Assembly: GCA_964036045.1 (NCBI GenBank)
Contig: OZ038383.1
Span: 41,872,354 to 41,936,353 of the forward strand
Direction of reading: 5' to 3'
Source: Eutreptiella sp. 'Long Island Sound 2002'
Taxonomy: Eukaryota; Euglenozoa; Euglenophyceae; Eutreptiales; Eutreptiaceae
Length of the DNA: 64,000 nt
This document shows, piece after piece, positions 53,935 to 64,000 of the stretch (positions are counted from its first letter, which is position 1; each line of letters starts with the position of its first letter). The notes under the pieces are model-generated. The model was not told the origin of the DNA. It saw nothing but the letters and a program-made list of their open reading frames with translations, and searched no databases. Both the position numbers and the translations under genes were made by a program.

Positions 53935-55805
53935 CCCTCACGGCCACCCCCGGCCGGCCAGCGCCGCGCGACAATGGCCGGGGATGAGGGGCCCCGGCGA
54001 GGGCCTGCGCGAGCATCCGGCTCTCGATAGGGGGGGCGGGAGAAGGGCGCGACCCCCTGGCCGATGGCTGGCCCCCGGGGCCAGGACCGCCATGCCGCCC
54101 CCGCCCCTCCCCCCCGGCCGCCGAGAGGCATCGCCAGGGGACCAAAGGGCCACCCCCAACCCCCCCCCCCCCGCACAGACCCGAGGGCGGGCGGGGGGGC
54201 GGCCCCCCCATCCCCCCCCCCCCGCACCCGCCACAGCAGGGGAGCCACAGGCGCGGCCCTCCGCCCCCCCAGGGCCGGGGGGGCGCCCCCCCCTCAGGAG
54301 GAACGGCGACGCGATAAGGGCAACGGCGGCTGGACCTGCTCCCGCGAACCCACACCGGCGTGCCGGAGCAACGCGCACAACGGAACAGGAAGGAGGCCGC
54401 GCCCCACATGACCCTCCCGTAACCACAGCCCACTCCGAGGTGACAGAGGGGGGGTTTCAAGTCAGATGGGGCCCCCAGGGGGGCGGTCCACGGGCCGCCC
54501 CTCACCCCCCCCAACCCCGGGGCGCCATTTCAGCCCCGACCGCACGCGCGCGCCGGAAGGGAGCGCGCCGGCGACACGGAGAGAGCCTGAAAGGAGTACC
54601 GCAGGCCGCCGCCCGGAACGAGAGCAGGGACGCCGCGGCGCGACACCCCCCCCCCCCCGCCCCCTCACCGGCCCGCCAGCCGCGGGGGCCCCGGCTCCCA
54701 CCCCCCGAGGCAGGGGGGATGGACCCCCCCCGCCCGAGAGGGGAGCCGGAGTGTGACCCGCCCCCCCGCCCCAGCCGCCGGCTCAACTGGGGGCCGCGAA
54801 GAACAAGTGGGCCCACGCCTGCGCACCGGGACGCCGCGCAGATCGTGCCCAGAGAAGCCGGGTGGGCGCGAACCGGAATGGTATGGGGGGCCACGCCCCC
54901 CATGGTCAGCACGACGCCAGTGACGCCCGCTTTGTTGCCTACCCAGGGAAAGCGGCGCGCCACTTCCCGCGGGAGGGAGTGCGGAGACAACAAGCGCGGG
55001 GGGAAACCTGCTGCCCCGCAACCCGCTAACCATTGACCGCTGACCCTCACGGCCACCCCCGGCCGGCCAGCGCCGCGCGACAACGGCCGGGGGATGAGGG
55101 GCCCCAGAGAGGGACTGCGTGAGAATCCGGCTCTCGGTAGAGGGGGGCGGGGGAAGGGCGCGACCCCCCTGGCCGATGGCTGGCCCCCGGGGCCAGGACT
55201 GCCAAGCCGCCCCCCCCCCCTTGGCCGACAGGAGGCATCGCCAGGGGACCAAAGCCCCCCCCCCACTCCCCCCCCCCCCTCCCACACAGGCCCGAGAGCG
55301 GGCGGGGGGGCGGCCCCCCCACCCCCCCCCCCCGCACCCACCCCAGCTGGGGAGCCAGAAGGCGCGGCCCTCCGCCCCCCCAGGGCCGGGGGGACGCCCC
55401 CACCCACAGGAGGAACGGCGACACGGTAAGGGCAACGGCGGCTGGACCTGCTCCCGCGAACCCACACCGGCGTGCCGGAGCAACGCGCACAACGGAACAC
55501 GAAGGAGGCCGCGCCCCGCATGACCCTCCCGTAACCACATCCCACTCCGAGGGGACAGAGGGGGGGTTTGCAGGTCAGCTGGGGCCGAGAGGGGAGCCGG
55601 AGTGTGACCCGCCCCCCCGCTCCAGCCGCCGGCTCACATGGGGGCCGCGAAGAACAAGCGGGCCCACGCCTGCGCACCGGGACGCCGCACAGATCGTACC
55701 CAGAGAAGCCGGGTGAGCACGAACCGGAGTGGTATGGGGGGCCACGCCCCCCTTGGAAAGCACAACGCCAGTGACGCCCGCTTTGTTGCCTGCCCAGGGA
55801 AGGCA
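53848..55805 (+). repeat. Tandem duplication, 1110 and 848 bases
   Basis: CGCCAC(C/T)TCCCGCGGGAGGG starts units at 53848 and 54958. Both contain GGCCACCCCCGGCCGGCCAG, G/C-run sections and GGTATGGGGGGCCACGCCCC near their ends. The second unit lacks about 260 bases corresponding to 54475-54740. Very long C/G runs give open frames on both strands that are not genes. Confidence 0.8.
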
Positions 55806-56059
55806 GAGGGACGGAAAGAGGCAGAGCGACCCCCCGCCCTACAGTCAGTCGGCGATCCGGCGGTGCTACTGTCCGCCTCTTACCCCTGTGCACGTCAGTC
55901 GGCGATCCGACGGTGCCGCACCCCACCCAGCCCCCTCCCCCCCTGTCCCGACCCCGTGCACGTGGACTGGGGCCTCCCGGCACGCGCAACACGCTTCACA
56001 ACGCACAGCCCCACCCTCAGGACTGGATTCATAGCCGACGACACCCCTAAGTCGCATAA

Positions 56060-56280
56060 AGGACTCCCGCGGCCCAGTAGTGAGAGCGTCGGTCTTCAAT
56101 CGTCCAGTGCGGTGGTTCGATCCCGGGCGTTGGTGCTCCTGGGATCCCTGCACGCAGAGCTCTCTAGTTGGCGACGTGGGAACCACCCCCCCCTCCAGCA
56201 ACTCGCGCCACCACCGATACCGGTAGATCGGGTGGAGGTCTCGTTCGTTTTACCCCCCACCCTACAAAAACAAAACACAT
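56060..56280 (+). repeat. tRNA-like segment, possible SINE head
   Basis: CCAGTAGTGAGAGCGTCGG resembles a pol III A box, and GGTTCGATCCC (56117-56127) is a perfect B box about 35 bases later. The T-stem does not pair fully and no clean acceptor stem is seen, so a functional tRNA is unlikely. The segment ends in a CTACAAAAACAAAACAC stretch. Two CAGTCGGCGATCCG(G/A)CGGTG repeats lie just upstream (55845, 55891). Confidence 0.35.
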
Positions 56281-57713
56281 GGGAGCCACCCACCCCTGCA
56301 GCAGTGCGCACCGTCACCTGTACTCGAACAGGTCGACAGGAGGCCTCGTCCGGTATTCGAGGGGATCGGTGGGAGACCACCGATCCCAATGTTCGACCCA
56401 GCTCCTTCGCGGCGCGCGCCGGGTGCGCTACCTCCGGGGCGGCTGCCTTCTGAGATACACTGGCACCCGGGTCACAGAACAAACACGCCCGCAACCCCCT
56501 CCCCCTGTGCTAAGAGTAAGCCCGCGGTAGGGGTGCTCTGCTGGGCCATGAACCGGAACATTGGTGCACCACTCCAGCCACGGTCATGCCAACCCCCCCA
56601 CGCATCCCGCAGGGCGAAGCTCCGTGCGCATCGGGCTCGTCATGGGAATCCGGCGGACCGGCGCCTGGACACCAAGTCGACACCTCCCTCCCCCCCCCAC
56701 AGGAACAGAGCGGGGCCCCCACAACCGCACGCCCGCGCCCACAACGCAGACCCCGACAGCCCACCCAGTGGACGGGCAGTCGGGGGAAGAGGAGCGCAAG
56801 ACCCCGAACGCCCCACGCAACGGTCGCAGGCACCCCCCCGGGGACGCCCTGCCGCCGCCCCCACAACCCCAAGCCCAGTAGGGGGGAACCGGGACCGGAC
56901 CGCCCCCCCCCAAGCACGCCAGACGGAGCACGGGACCGGGGCAGGACACGCGGAGGGGCACGGACCACATGGAACGGCCCTACCAGCGCCCAGTGCCGGG
57001 ACCACGCGAGATGCGCGCGCCACACCACCCAGCGGGGAGCGGACACCGCAAGAGCGCGAGCGCACACACACGAAAAGGACACGCGGGGACCACCGGAAGG
57101 GCAACCGGACCAAGCACGCGGAACGCACAGACCGCATGGAATGGCGTACCAGCGAGCGAGGATAAGGGACACCCGGACGGGACGGCCCGCCACACGCAGC
57201 GCGGAACACGCGGGGCGGGAAGGGGGAAGAAGGGGAGACACAACACCAGGTACCGGCCCGAACCCCCCCGAACCGGCCGCGAGCGCCGCGCACACACAGA
57301 CAGGACACTGCACCCGCCAAGGCAGTAGTGGCGCATAGCGCCACGCCCCACCCCTAGGCTAGGCAGCCTCCGCGCCAGCCCAAGGGGGTCCCACTGGCGA
57401 CAAGCCAGTAGCACGGGCCCGGCGGCGCCGGCGCCCCGGGCGACCACACATTAGGGGGGCGACGCAGTGGGTAAGCGCCCGCAGCCACGGCTGCGAATTG
57501 ATGCACTGACCGGGGAGTGGCGAAACGGGGACGCCGGGGAAGGACGGGGCTCCGAGCTCTGTGAACCCGGGGGACTCCGCCACCAGGCAGGAAGTGCGTC
57601 TTGGAGGGCCCCCCACTAGGACCCGGTGGGGAGGATATCACCTGGCCCGACCAGGTGGCCCCCCGGGGCCAAAAGGCGTCTAGTACCCGCAAAATCAAAC
57701 CTCAAACCTCAAA

Positions 57714-57809
57714 CCGACCGACGCCACCGCCGCCCGGCCCTCTGACGCCGGGCACCCCCACACCCACGGCCCCACCGGGGGCCAAACCCCCCAGGCTTCG
57801 GCAACGTCC
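57714..57809 (+). repeat. Right 96-base target-site duplication
   Basis: Direct copy of 53270-53365, after which the locus sequence continues with GGCACGGAGGACCTACC as in copy 1 (17013). Confidence 0.85.
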
Positions 57810-57848
57810 GGCACGGAGGACCTACCGGCCACAACGCATGGCGGGCCG

Positions 57849-59414
57849 GTGCCTCAGCGGCACCACGCCCCACCAACCGGACCGCCGGCACGGCCGGCAG
57901 AATTGTCATCTCCCGGCCGCCCGGCCCCCGGCCCAGGCCCCGGCCCGGATCCGCCACGCACTGCTGCCCCGGCGGACGCCCCGCAGCCCGCGGACCCAGG
58001 GAGCCTACCCGAGCCGCCAGCCGTGGCGGGATGTCACGCCCGGGGGGCACCGCCACCGGCGGACGATGGCGCCGAACCGCCTACACCGCCGACCAAACCG
58101 CAGCGTGACGCGCCCGCGCCGGGCGCGGAAGGACTGCAGAGACCCCCGCAACGAACACCGACACCAGCAGCAATGGGGGAACCTGGCGGGGGAACGGACC
58201 AGCCATCAGTGCGGAGTACCGACTTGACGAACCAAACGGCACAGGGAGGCGACGAGGCATTGGCAGATGGCCAGCCTGACGCGGAACCCGAGGGGCCAGC
58301 TCCAGACACCGGCCGTGCGGACGGCCCCCACCGGCCCGCGACCGCAGATCACGCGGGCGCCTCCCCCCCGGGCGAACCTGCCGACCCGTGCAGACGCGAG
58401 CACGCCAGGGGAGGCGCTGCATCGAGATCTACTGAAACCAGCGCGGGGTCAGAGGCCCGGGAAACCACACCCGACACGCCCCAGCGCGCGGACGAAGGAG
58501 GAACGTCACCCAGCGGGCACAACCGCGACAACGACTCCTTCGATGCCTTCATGGACTCCTGCAGGGATGACCCCCAGGCGGTCCCAGCACCGGAGACGCC
58601 ACGCGTCCACCCGGAGCCGCAACGCGACCAGGCGGACGATACGCCCCTCACGGAGCCAGGACAAGCGCACCTCCAGTGCGACGACACCACCCTGGGGCAG
58701 ATTGCCACTACGGGCGAGGGGCAGGCGACCGCGAGCGGCGCGGCGGACCGGACTACGGACGAGCGCAACGCCCCAGGTGAGGGCACGCGCGTGGAAGCGG
58801 CCACCAACACCGCGAGTGAGCCTGTCGCCCCACCGCCGGGGGCCGCCCTGCCCTGGGGGCGGGGACACCTGGACTATGCACGCTTGCAGGGTGACGCCAG
58901 CCACCCCAGCGAACAAGCAGAGCAAGAAGCGACCCAAGACCTAGGCTTCTGGATCCCCAGGCTTGTCACAGGGGGGCAGCTAGAACCGGCGCCCCGCATA
59001 CGATGGGTATCTTCTTTGCGGTCCCGCCACCTCGCGGAGGGAACACGCACCATGGCAGACGTCACGTTTGGTCATCGGACAGGGCACACGCCCCCCGCCA
59101 CCATGGACCACCCCGGCCAATGGCGCTATGTGGCCACCCGGCTCATGGCGCATATGGGAGCCTACAGCCCAGATGAAATGAACGGACTCCATTGGCGGTG
59201 GCACCAGCGCGCCGCCCTGCGCATCCGTACGGCCATGCAGAACCATAATATCTGGGACATCCGTGGATCACTGGGCCACCAGGGACACGCCTCAGGCCAC
59301 CGGCGGCCGCGGTCCCAAGACGTCCCGGAGCCCCTCAGGCAGGCGGCGCGCCGAAACTCATCGGAACACCCACGGGGTCCACCACCCGGGGGGGGTTCCC
59401 CCTCTGGCACATAA
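57849..59414 (+). CDS. Proline-rich and FWIP-domain region, copy 2
   Basis: Open for 521 codons to TAA 59412-59414, with none of the internal TAGs of copy 1. The apparent start (GTG, 57849) is arbitrary, because the true 5' part is cut off by the inserted element; the frame actually enters from upstream. Ala/Pro/Gly-rich to about 58900, then FWIPRLVTGGQLEPAPRIRW, WRYVATRLMAHMGAYSPDEM and LHWRWHQRAALRIRTAM. This copy shows that the region was one coding frame. The function is unknown; the basic and proline-rich tract suggests protein or RNA contacts. Confidence 0.5.
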   Translation: MPQRHHAPPTGPPARPAELSSPGRPAPGPGPGPDPPRTAAPADAPQPADPGSLPEPPAVAGCHARGAPPPADDGAEPPTPPTKPQRDAPAPGAEGLQRPPQRTPTPAAMGEPGGGTDQPSVRSTDLTNQTAQGGDEALADGQPDAEPEGPAPDTGRADGPHRPATADHAGASPPGEPADPCRREHARGGAASRSTETSAGSEARETTPDTPQRADEGGTSPSGHNRDNDSFDAFMDSCRDDPQAVPAPETPRVHPEPQRDQADDTPLTEPGQAHLQCDDTTLGQIATTGEGQATASGAADRTTDERNAPGEGTRVEAATNTASEPVAPPPGAALPWGRGHLDYARLQGDASHPSEQAEQEATQDLGFWIPRLVTGGQLEPAPRIRWVSSLRSRHLAEGTRTMADVTFGHRTGHTPPATMDHPGQWRYVATRLMAHMGAYSPDEMNGLHWRWHQRAALRIRTAMQNHNIWDIRGSLGHQGHASGHRRPRSQDVPEPLRQAARRNSSEHPRGPPPGGGSPSGT

Positions 59415-61268
59415 AGCAGCCCCCTGCGGCCGTTCGCCCCACGGAGGAGCCCGGGCAGTCCCGACGCCTCGAGGGTGCCAGGCGACACGCCGGAGCAGCG
59501 CCAAGAGACGAGGCACCGTGGCCGATCCTGTCGCCGCAGCTGCATGCCACCCCCCGCAGCACGACCAGTCGTCTTCAATGAGGATATGGACAGGGACCAC
59601 GGGGGCCCCCGCGGACCCCACGCTCGGCGACCATCATCGACCTCCAACCCCAGACGCCGGTCCAAGAGGCCCCGCACCGAGCGGACGCACATCCAATCCA
59701 TTCTCACGCCGGCCGAGCGCGAGCGGCAAGCAGCGCTTCAAGCGGACCCTCGCCAGACGGCGGGCGAAACGTCCAGCTCATCCGCCGCCTCCCTCCCGGG
59801 GTCAGCGGCCGATCCGCTACCGAGAGGACCACACGCCACGGACACGCGACCAAGGGAGCCCGCGCCCGACCCCAGCCCTACGCAAGAGGCGGGGGGGCAG
59901 CCCTCCCCGCAGTCCAGAAGCCGCCAGGCCACGGAGGGCACATCGCGGCAGCCGGGACACGACGCGAGCGGACCAAGGGCGGACACAGAGATGACAGGGA
60001 CCTCCAGCCCCCAGGAGCCCGCTGGCCCACTGCCCACCGCCACGCCCTGCTCGATGCCTCGGCAACGGGAACCCCCGTCGGAGTACGTGCCTGGGGGACA
60101 ACCGGGCGCCACCTCACGGCACCCCTCCCCGGCTGACGCGGCACTGGACCAAGACCGGGTGGCCATGCCCCCCCCGCCCCCCCGACCGCCACAGCAACGG
60201 GGCACGGGTCCCTTCGACGAAACGGAACTGAGGGCGCTCTACGACATCAACGCTTCCTCGCCCTCGAGCGAGCTGGTGGCCACCCTCCGGGAACACCTCC
60301 GTAACGTCGACCCGAACAGGCTTTTCGCCGTAGTCCCCCTACCACATGCCCCGACAACCCAAATCTTTGTGCGACAGCTCCAGGCGCTCGTCAACCCTGG
60401 GACACAGGTCTCTGACGACCTCATTGAAGCGTGGATCTGGTGGTTCAACACCCACCAACCGGCCCAAGGGGGCGTGTGGGTCCCACACCTGGGCTGGGTA
60501 CACACGCTCATAGCGCCGCCGACGGACCCCAGGCCCGCACCCACCACCGGAGGCCGGGAGCGGGCCGCCCCACCACCGAGACCCGACAACCTCCGTATCC
60601 CACCGCACGAGGGCCTGGAGGCATGGGAAAGCGGGACCGCCCGTAGCAGGGGGCACAACCTCACGAACCTGACGGCGCACTACCCAGAGACGGCGCGCGC
60701 AGCGCCCCCGCCGCGCGAACATGACCCCGGTACCATCGCCATGATCGTGTTGGAGAATGGCCACTACTACCAGGTGCGGATCATCCCACACCCGCAGGAC
60801 AACCATTGGAGCCTGGAGGCCGTCGACTCCATGCTCCGGGCGACCACGGGCCTGCCAGACAACCCTACCCCCCTGCTCCCAAACAAACCCCCGGACCCCC
60901 TGACGGCCATTGTGTCGGGGACGGCAGGCACCTGGCACCCAGGCCACGCCCTGTACTGCCTCTGGCCGTGGGCGCGGCGCCGCTGGCCGCACACCAGGGC
61001 GTGGTCAGCGGCGTGGAGATTCTACCTCGAAGGACGGCAGCAGATGGTGGCCATCCCGGAAACGACGGCGGAAACCCCCACTGAGCCCAACCTGTGCCCC
61101 GTCTTCACGATCCACGAGATCCGGGCACTGGCGCTGGGCGGGCAGCTGCAGCCCGCCATCCGCACTTAGACGGAGGCCCGGGCGGCGCACGCGGCCCTGG
61201 TGCATGAAATCTTCAGTGCCCTTTGCAGCGCCCTTGTACGACGTGTGGGTATCCCCCCGGGGCCCTGA
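59415..61268 (+). pseudogene. Ulp1/C48-like cysteine protease, copy 2, nearly intact
   Basis: One frame from the shared TAA (59414) to TGA 61266-61268, interrupted once by TAG 61167-61169 (a Glu codon in copy 1), which lies after the catalytic motifs. RPVVFNEDMDRDHGG, then LQALVNPGTQVSDDLIEAWI, WVPHLGWVHTLI, VLENGHYYQVRII (His 60762), VDSM (Asp 21 residues on), WHPGHALYCLWPWARRRWP and NLCPVFTIHEIRALAL (Cys 61095). The Gln expected before Cys is not obvious. This is the best copy for testing the protease assignment by structure prediction. The GTG at 59475 is the first start-like codon after the TAA. Confidence 0.6.
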
Positions 61269-62337
61269 CCCGCGGCCGACCACAGGACCTGCAGCAACGA
61301 CGCACGGCCGCACGCGCACGGCACGAGTCCCACAGCGGCCACGCGCAGGGAAGAAACGGCGCGGCGGACCCGGGACCGCCTCCTCCCGCCAGAGGACCGG
61401 ACGATGACCGTCACACCAGCAGCAGCGGGGCCGGCCACGAACCACAACGACCCTGACCGGGCAGACCTCGCCCAACAAGACCCCTCGTACAACCCAGCAA
61501 CGCGCGGCCGCGCAACATGCTACGGCACCACCCGTCGACCGGACACACCAGCGGGGACGGCGTCCACCTGCCCGGCATGCACGACGGACACCCAAGGAGT
61601 GGAGGCTAGCCTTAGGAGCCCACGGTGTCGGACACAAATAGGACCCCAGCGACCTCTTCCCACATCCCCCGGACGGGGGCCGCGCTTCCCGGACCCCAGC
61701 GACCCGCCTGCAACAAGGAAAGGGGGCAGCGCCACATCCGGGGCCGCCATCCCACCTGACCCTCCTCTCCCACGTAACGGGTCTGCGAGGGGCCGGGCAA
61801 AGGGGCCAGCCAAACACGTCGAGCCCGCGGCCGAACCGATGACCACGGGGGTGTTGTCGAACAGCGCACGCCACCGGATCCAGGCGCTGGCGCTGGGCAA
61901 TTGACGGCAACCCGCCGTCCGCACTGAGGCGGAGACCCAGGCGGCACGCCAAGCCCATGTGCACGCGAACTTCAGTAACCTCCACGGCGCCCCGGTGCGA
62001 CGCATGGGACGCCCCCCCAGGACCCTGAACCGCGCCTGGCCACAGGTCCTACCGCGACGACCCAGTGGCACACAGCCGCGCAACACCCCCCCGCAACACC
62101 TGACGGTCCGACAAACCGACGAGACGGACGTGAACCTGCCCGACACATGCAACAGATGCCCGGAGAGTGGAGGCCAGCCTTCGCAACCCGTGGTGTCAAG
62201 CACGCACGGAAACCCCACGACTTCCTCCTACAACCCCCCGGGCGAGGGCCACGCTTCTCGGACCCCGCGACCCACCTGCAGCAGGGAACGGGGCGGCGCC
62301 ACGCCCGGACCCGTCCTCCCGCCTCACCCTCCTCTCC
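61269..62337 (+). repeat. 3' region of LINE 1 locus, copy 2, with 758-base direct repeat
   Basis: Equivalent to 20449-21517. No gene is seen. Its far edge (62328-62337) is the uninterrupted site of the 23.8-kb insertion of copy 1. Confidence 0.65.
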
Positions 62338-64000
62338 CGCGAGCCGGATCCACAAGGGGCCGGGCAAAGGGCCCGGCCAAATACGCGGAACCCGCGGCCA
62401 GGCCGATAACCACAAGAATGTTAGCGAACCACCGGCAAGAGTATTACCGTCCAGGGCGAGCATCCGGAGATAAATGCACCGCGGGGACCAGCGCGCGCCT
62501 CCTCCGGGGAGTTGAGCGCCTGGGACGTGTAAGGTTACGACACGTATAACCTATGCGAATGGTACGAGGGGCACACTCCCCGCAGACAGTTAACAGCGTC
62601 CATGAGAGGGAGGGGGGCTGCAACACTGCCCGGTACTCCTGTCCTCCACAACCCTACCCGGGGCATGCGGGGGGCCACAAGCTCAACACACGGGGCCGCG
62701 CCGACCCTCCTGCCAACAGGCACGGGTGTGTTACGCCGAGCCCAACCTCCACGTCGGACGGAGCGTCCCGACACCACAGCACAAGCCGAACCACCCTAAC
62801 CATCCTAGCCACCACACCCAGCACCGTGACACAGACACACCACCTGAATGACCCGCAACGCAGGACACGAGAAGGCGCACGGCAGACAGACAGGCACGAG
62901 CACGACCACAGCACGACCGAGCTGGAACAACACCCTGGGGCCCCCATGGGGAGCACAGGGACACACCGAGGGGGACCGGCGGGGCCTTGCCACCGACGGG
63001 GGGTGTACATATGAGTGGCACAAGCGAAACTGGAAGTACGGCTACGGAGCACCACGAAATACCGGATAATGGATTGTGCATGCAACACTGCCAGGGCGGG
63101 GCAGGGAACAGGGCACCGACAGGGGAAAATTTTTTTTACAGCGGTCCGACCACTTGTCATGGCTTTTCTCCCCCGCGGCGGGCAGGCAGCGCACAGTACA
63201 AACGTACCGTGCCGGCCCCACACACCTGGAACCGACCAACATCGCAACAAGCGGAACACCTGCACACAACAAATCCGACTGCGCGAACGCCGGCTGCGAC
63301 AACAAGGAACAAACGCCGAACAAACCAACCAAGAGGCGACTAACACGACCACACACCGCCAGAACCACTACAGCGGACGCAACGTGACCGTGAACGGAAC
63401 GCGCGCACACCGACCAGCGCCAAGCTGGCCGGGCGTGCATGGGCCGGTGCGAGAGCGACGTCCAACGAGCTAGCGACACCGTGGCGAGCCGCGCCCCCCA
63501 ACCACCATGGCCACAAACACAGAGGAACACTGTGACTCTACCGCTGCGGACGCGGCCCACGAACGTTCCGGAACTACACTACACGACACTTGTACAAACC
63601 AAGACGCAACAAACCGACGCAGACACAAACTTGCTGGCTAAACGGGCAGGATTCGACGATAAGACCACCGGCAGCAGCGCAACGGAACCCACACGAACCC
63701 AGCCGATAATGAGGCGGCCACGACAACCGCGCCGCAACCACACCACAGCTGCAGCCACCACTTGACCGTAAACAGACCACACGCAAGCCGGCCAACGCCG
63801 AACCAGCCAGGCGTGCACGGGTCGAAACGGAAAGGGCACCCAACGTGTTGGCAACACCGTGGTGCGCCACGCCCACCGACGACCGTACCCACGAACACAG
63901 CAGAACACCGCAACGCTGCCGATACAAACGCGACCAACCAACGGTAACAAACTACACAACACTACACTTGGACAAACCACGACGCCACTGACCAGCACCG
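62338..64000 (+). repeat. Locus copy 2, right part with 378-base repeats, cut by window end
   Basis: It matches 45298-46965. It contains AATTTTTTTTACAG (63128) and two starts of the 378-base repeat (63390, 63768). No gene is recognised. Confidence 0.65.

Larger units (their letters stand above)
53366..57713 (+). mobile_element. 4.3-kb 5'-truncated retroelement insertion with CAAACCT tail
   Basis: It is absent from locus copy 1, flanked by 96-base duplications, and ends with TCAAACCTCAAACCTCAAACC (57695-57715), a short-repeat tail like those of many non-LTR elements and SINEs. A perfect 7-bp hairpin (CACCTGG/CCAGGTG, 57639-57657) lies just upstream. The first bases are in an open frame (53368), consistent with 5' truncation within coding sequence. 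The interior holds a NYRN-like domain, a 1.1-kb tandem duplication, a tRNA-like segment and GC-rich sequence (56520-57350) without recognised genes. No RT is present, so mobilisation was presumably in trans or from a full-length parent. Confidence 0.75.
49527..64000 (+). repeat. Locus copy 2 of the large duplication
   Basis: The match to copy 1 starts at GGCTTTAGAGTTGG (49527, equals 7352), in the middle of the RNase H domain, directly after unrelated AT-rich sequence. It continues to the window end (64000, equals about 46965) apart from the insertions named elsewhere. It is the cleaner copy for reading LINE 1's downstream domains. Confidence 0.8.

Noticed and set aside
53684-55992. Gly/Pro-rich open frames on both strands over the 1.1-kb duplication
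   Set aside because: G/C homopolymers suppress stops in every frame; no conserved protein and frames differ between the two units.
56060-56135. Functional tRNA gene
   Set aside because: A- and B-box-like sequences are present, but the acceptor stem and full T-stem pairing are missing.
57455-57540. Second tRNA-like segment (GACGCAGTGGGTAAGCGCC) near the CAAACCT tail
   Set aside because: It resembles an A box, but no B box follows at proper spacing; kept only as part of the inserted element's 3' end.

Overview
The window looks like repeat-rich nuclear DNA from a eukaryote. It carries several families of non-LTR retroelements, a Penelope-like element (PLE), minisatellites, intron-like segments and a broken host gene. 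There are no operons, bacterial genes or rRNA, and only one weak tRNA-like segment. Most of the sequence is very GC-rich, and its + strand is C/A-rich. AT-richer islands lie at 1-885, 8394-9324, 10392-15716 and 47880-49526. A fragment of pyrophosphate-dependent phosphofructokinase at 42943-43590 has the end of one PFK unit directly followed by the start of another. Apicomplexans carry fused PFK units, so this fits an alveolate such as a dinoflagellate. That placement is an inference and another GC-rich alga or protist is possible.

Layout. LINE 1 (about 886 to 21517) is a decayed, 5'-truncated non-LTR element: ORF1-like protein, APE-type endonuclease, reverse transcriptase, RNase H with a zinc knuckle, then a RING finger, a proline-rich region, a 'FWIP' domain and an Ulp1/C48-like cysteine protease. 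A 931-base intron-like segment (8394-9324) and a PLE complex (10392-15716) interrupt it. The PLE is flanked by a direct duplication of about 585 bases. Positions 21518-45297 behave as a 23.8-kb insertion with 10-base flanking repeats. It holds a 2-kb hairpin minisatellite, a 3.6-kb degenerate repeat field, LINE 2 (about 28.7-42.4 kb, a diverged relative of LINE 1 with its own protease domain) and the PFK fragment. From 45298 the LINE 1 locus resumes, followed by 378-base tandem repeats and an AT-rich stretch with exon-like pieces.

At 49527 the sequence restarts at the point equivalent to 7352 and runs to the window end as a second, very similar copy of the locus. This copy lacks the PLE and the 23.8-kb insertion. 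It carries its own 4.3-kb insertion (53366-57713) with 96-base target duplications and a CAAACCT-repeat tail. Comparing the two copies dates the insertions relative to the duplication and sets their edges.

The best-preserved unit is the PLE. It has a 312-codon basic ORF1 and an 835-codon RT frame without its own ATG. The two overlap at a canonical -1 slippery heptamer (12907-12913). Hammerhead-ribozyme core motifs sit in each longer terminal unit. The LINEs are mostly dead, but two diverged copies share one architecture: ORF1, endonuclease and RT lie in one frame separated by stops at matching places, followed downstream by a Ulp1-like protease.
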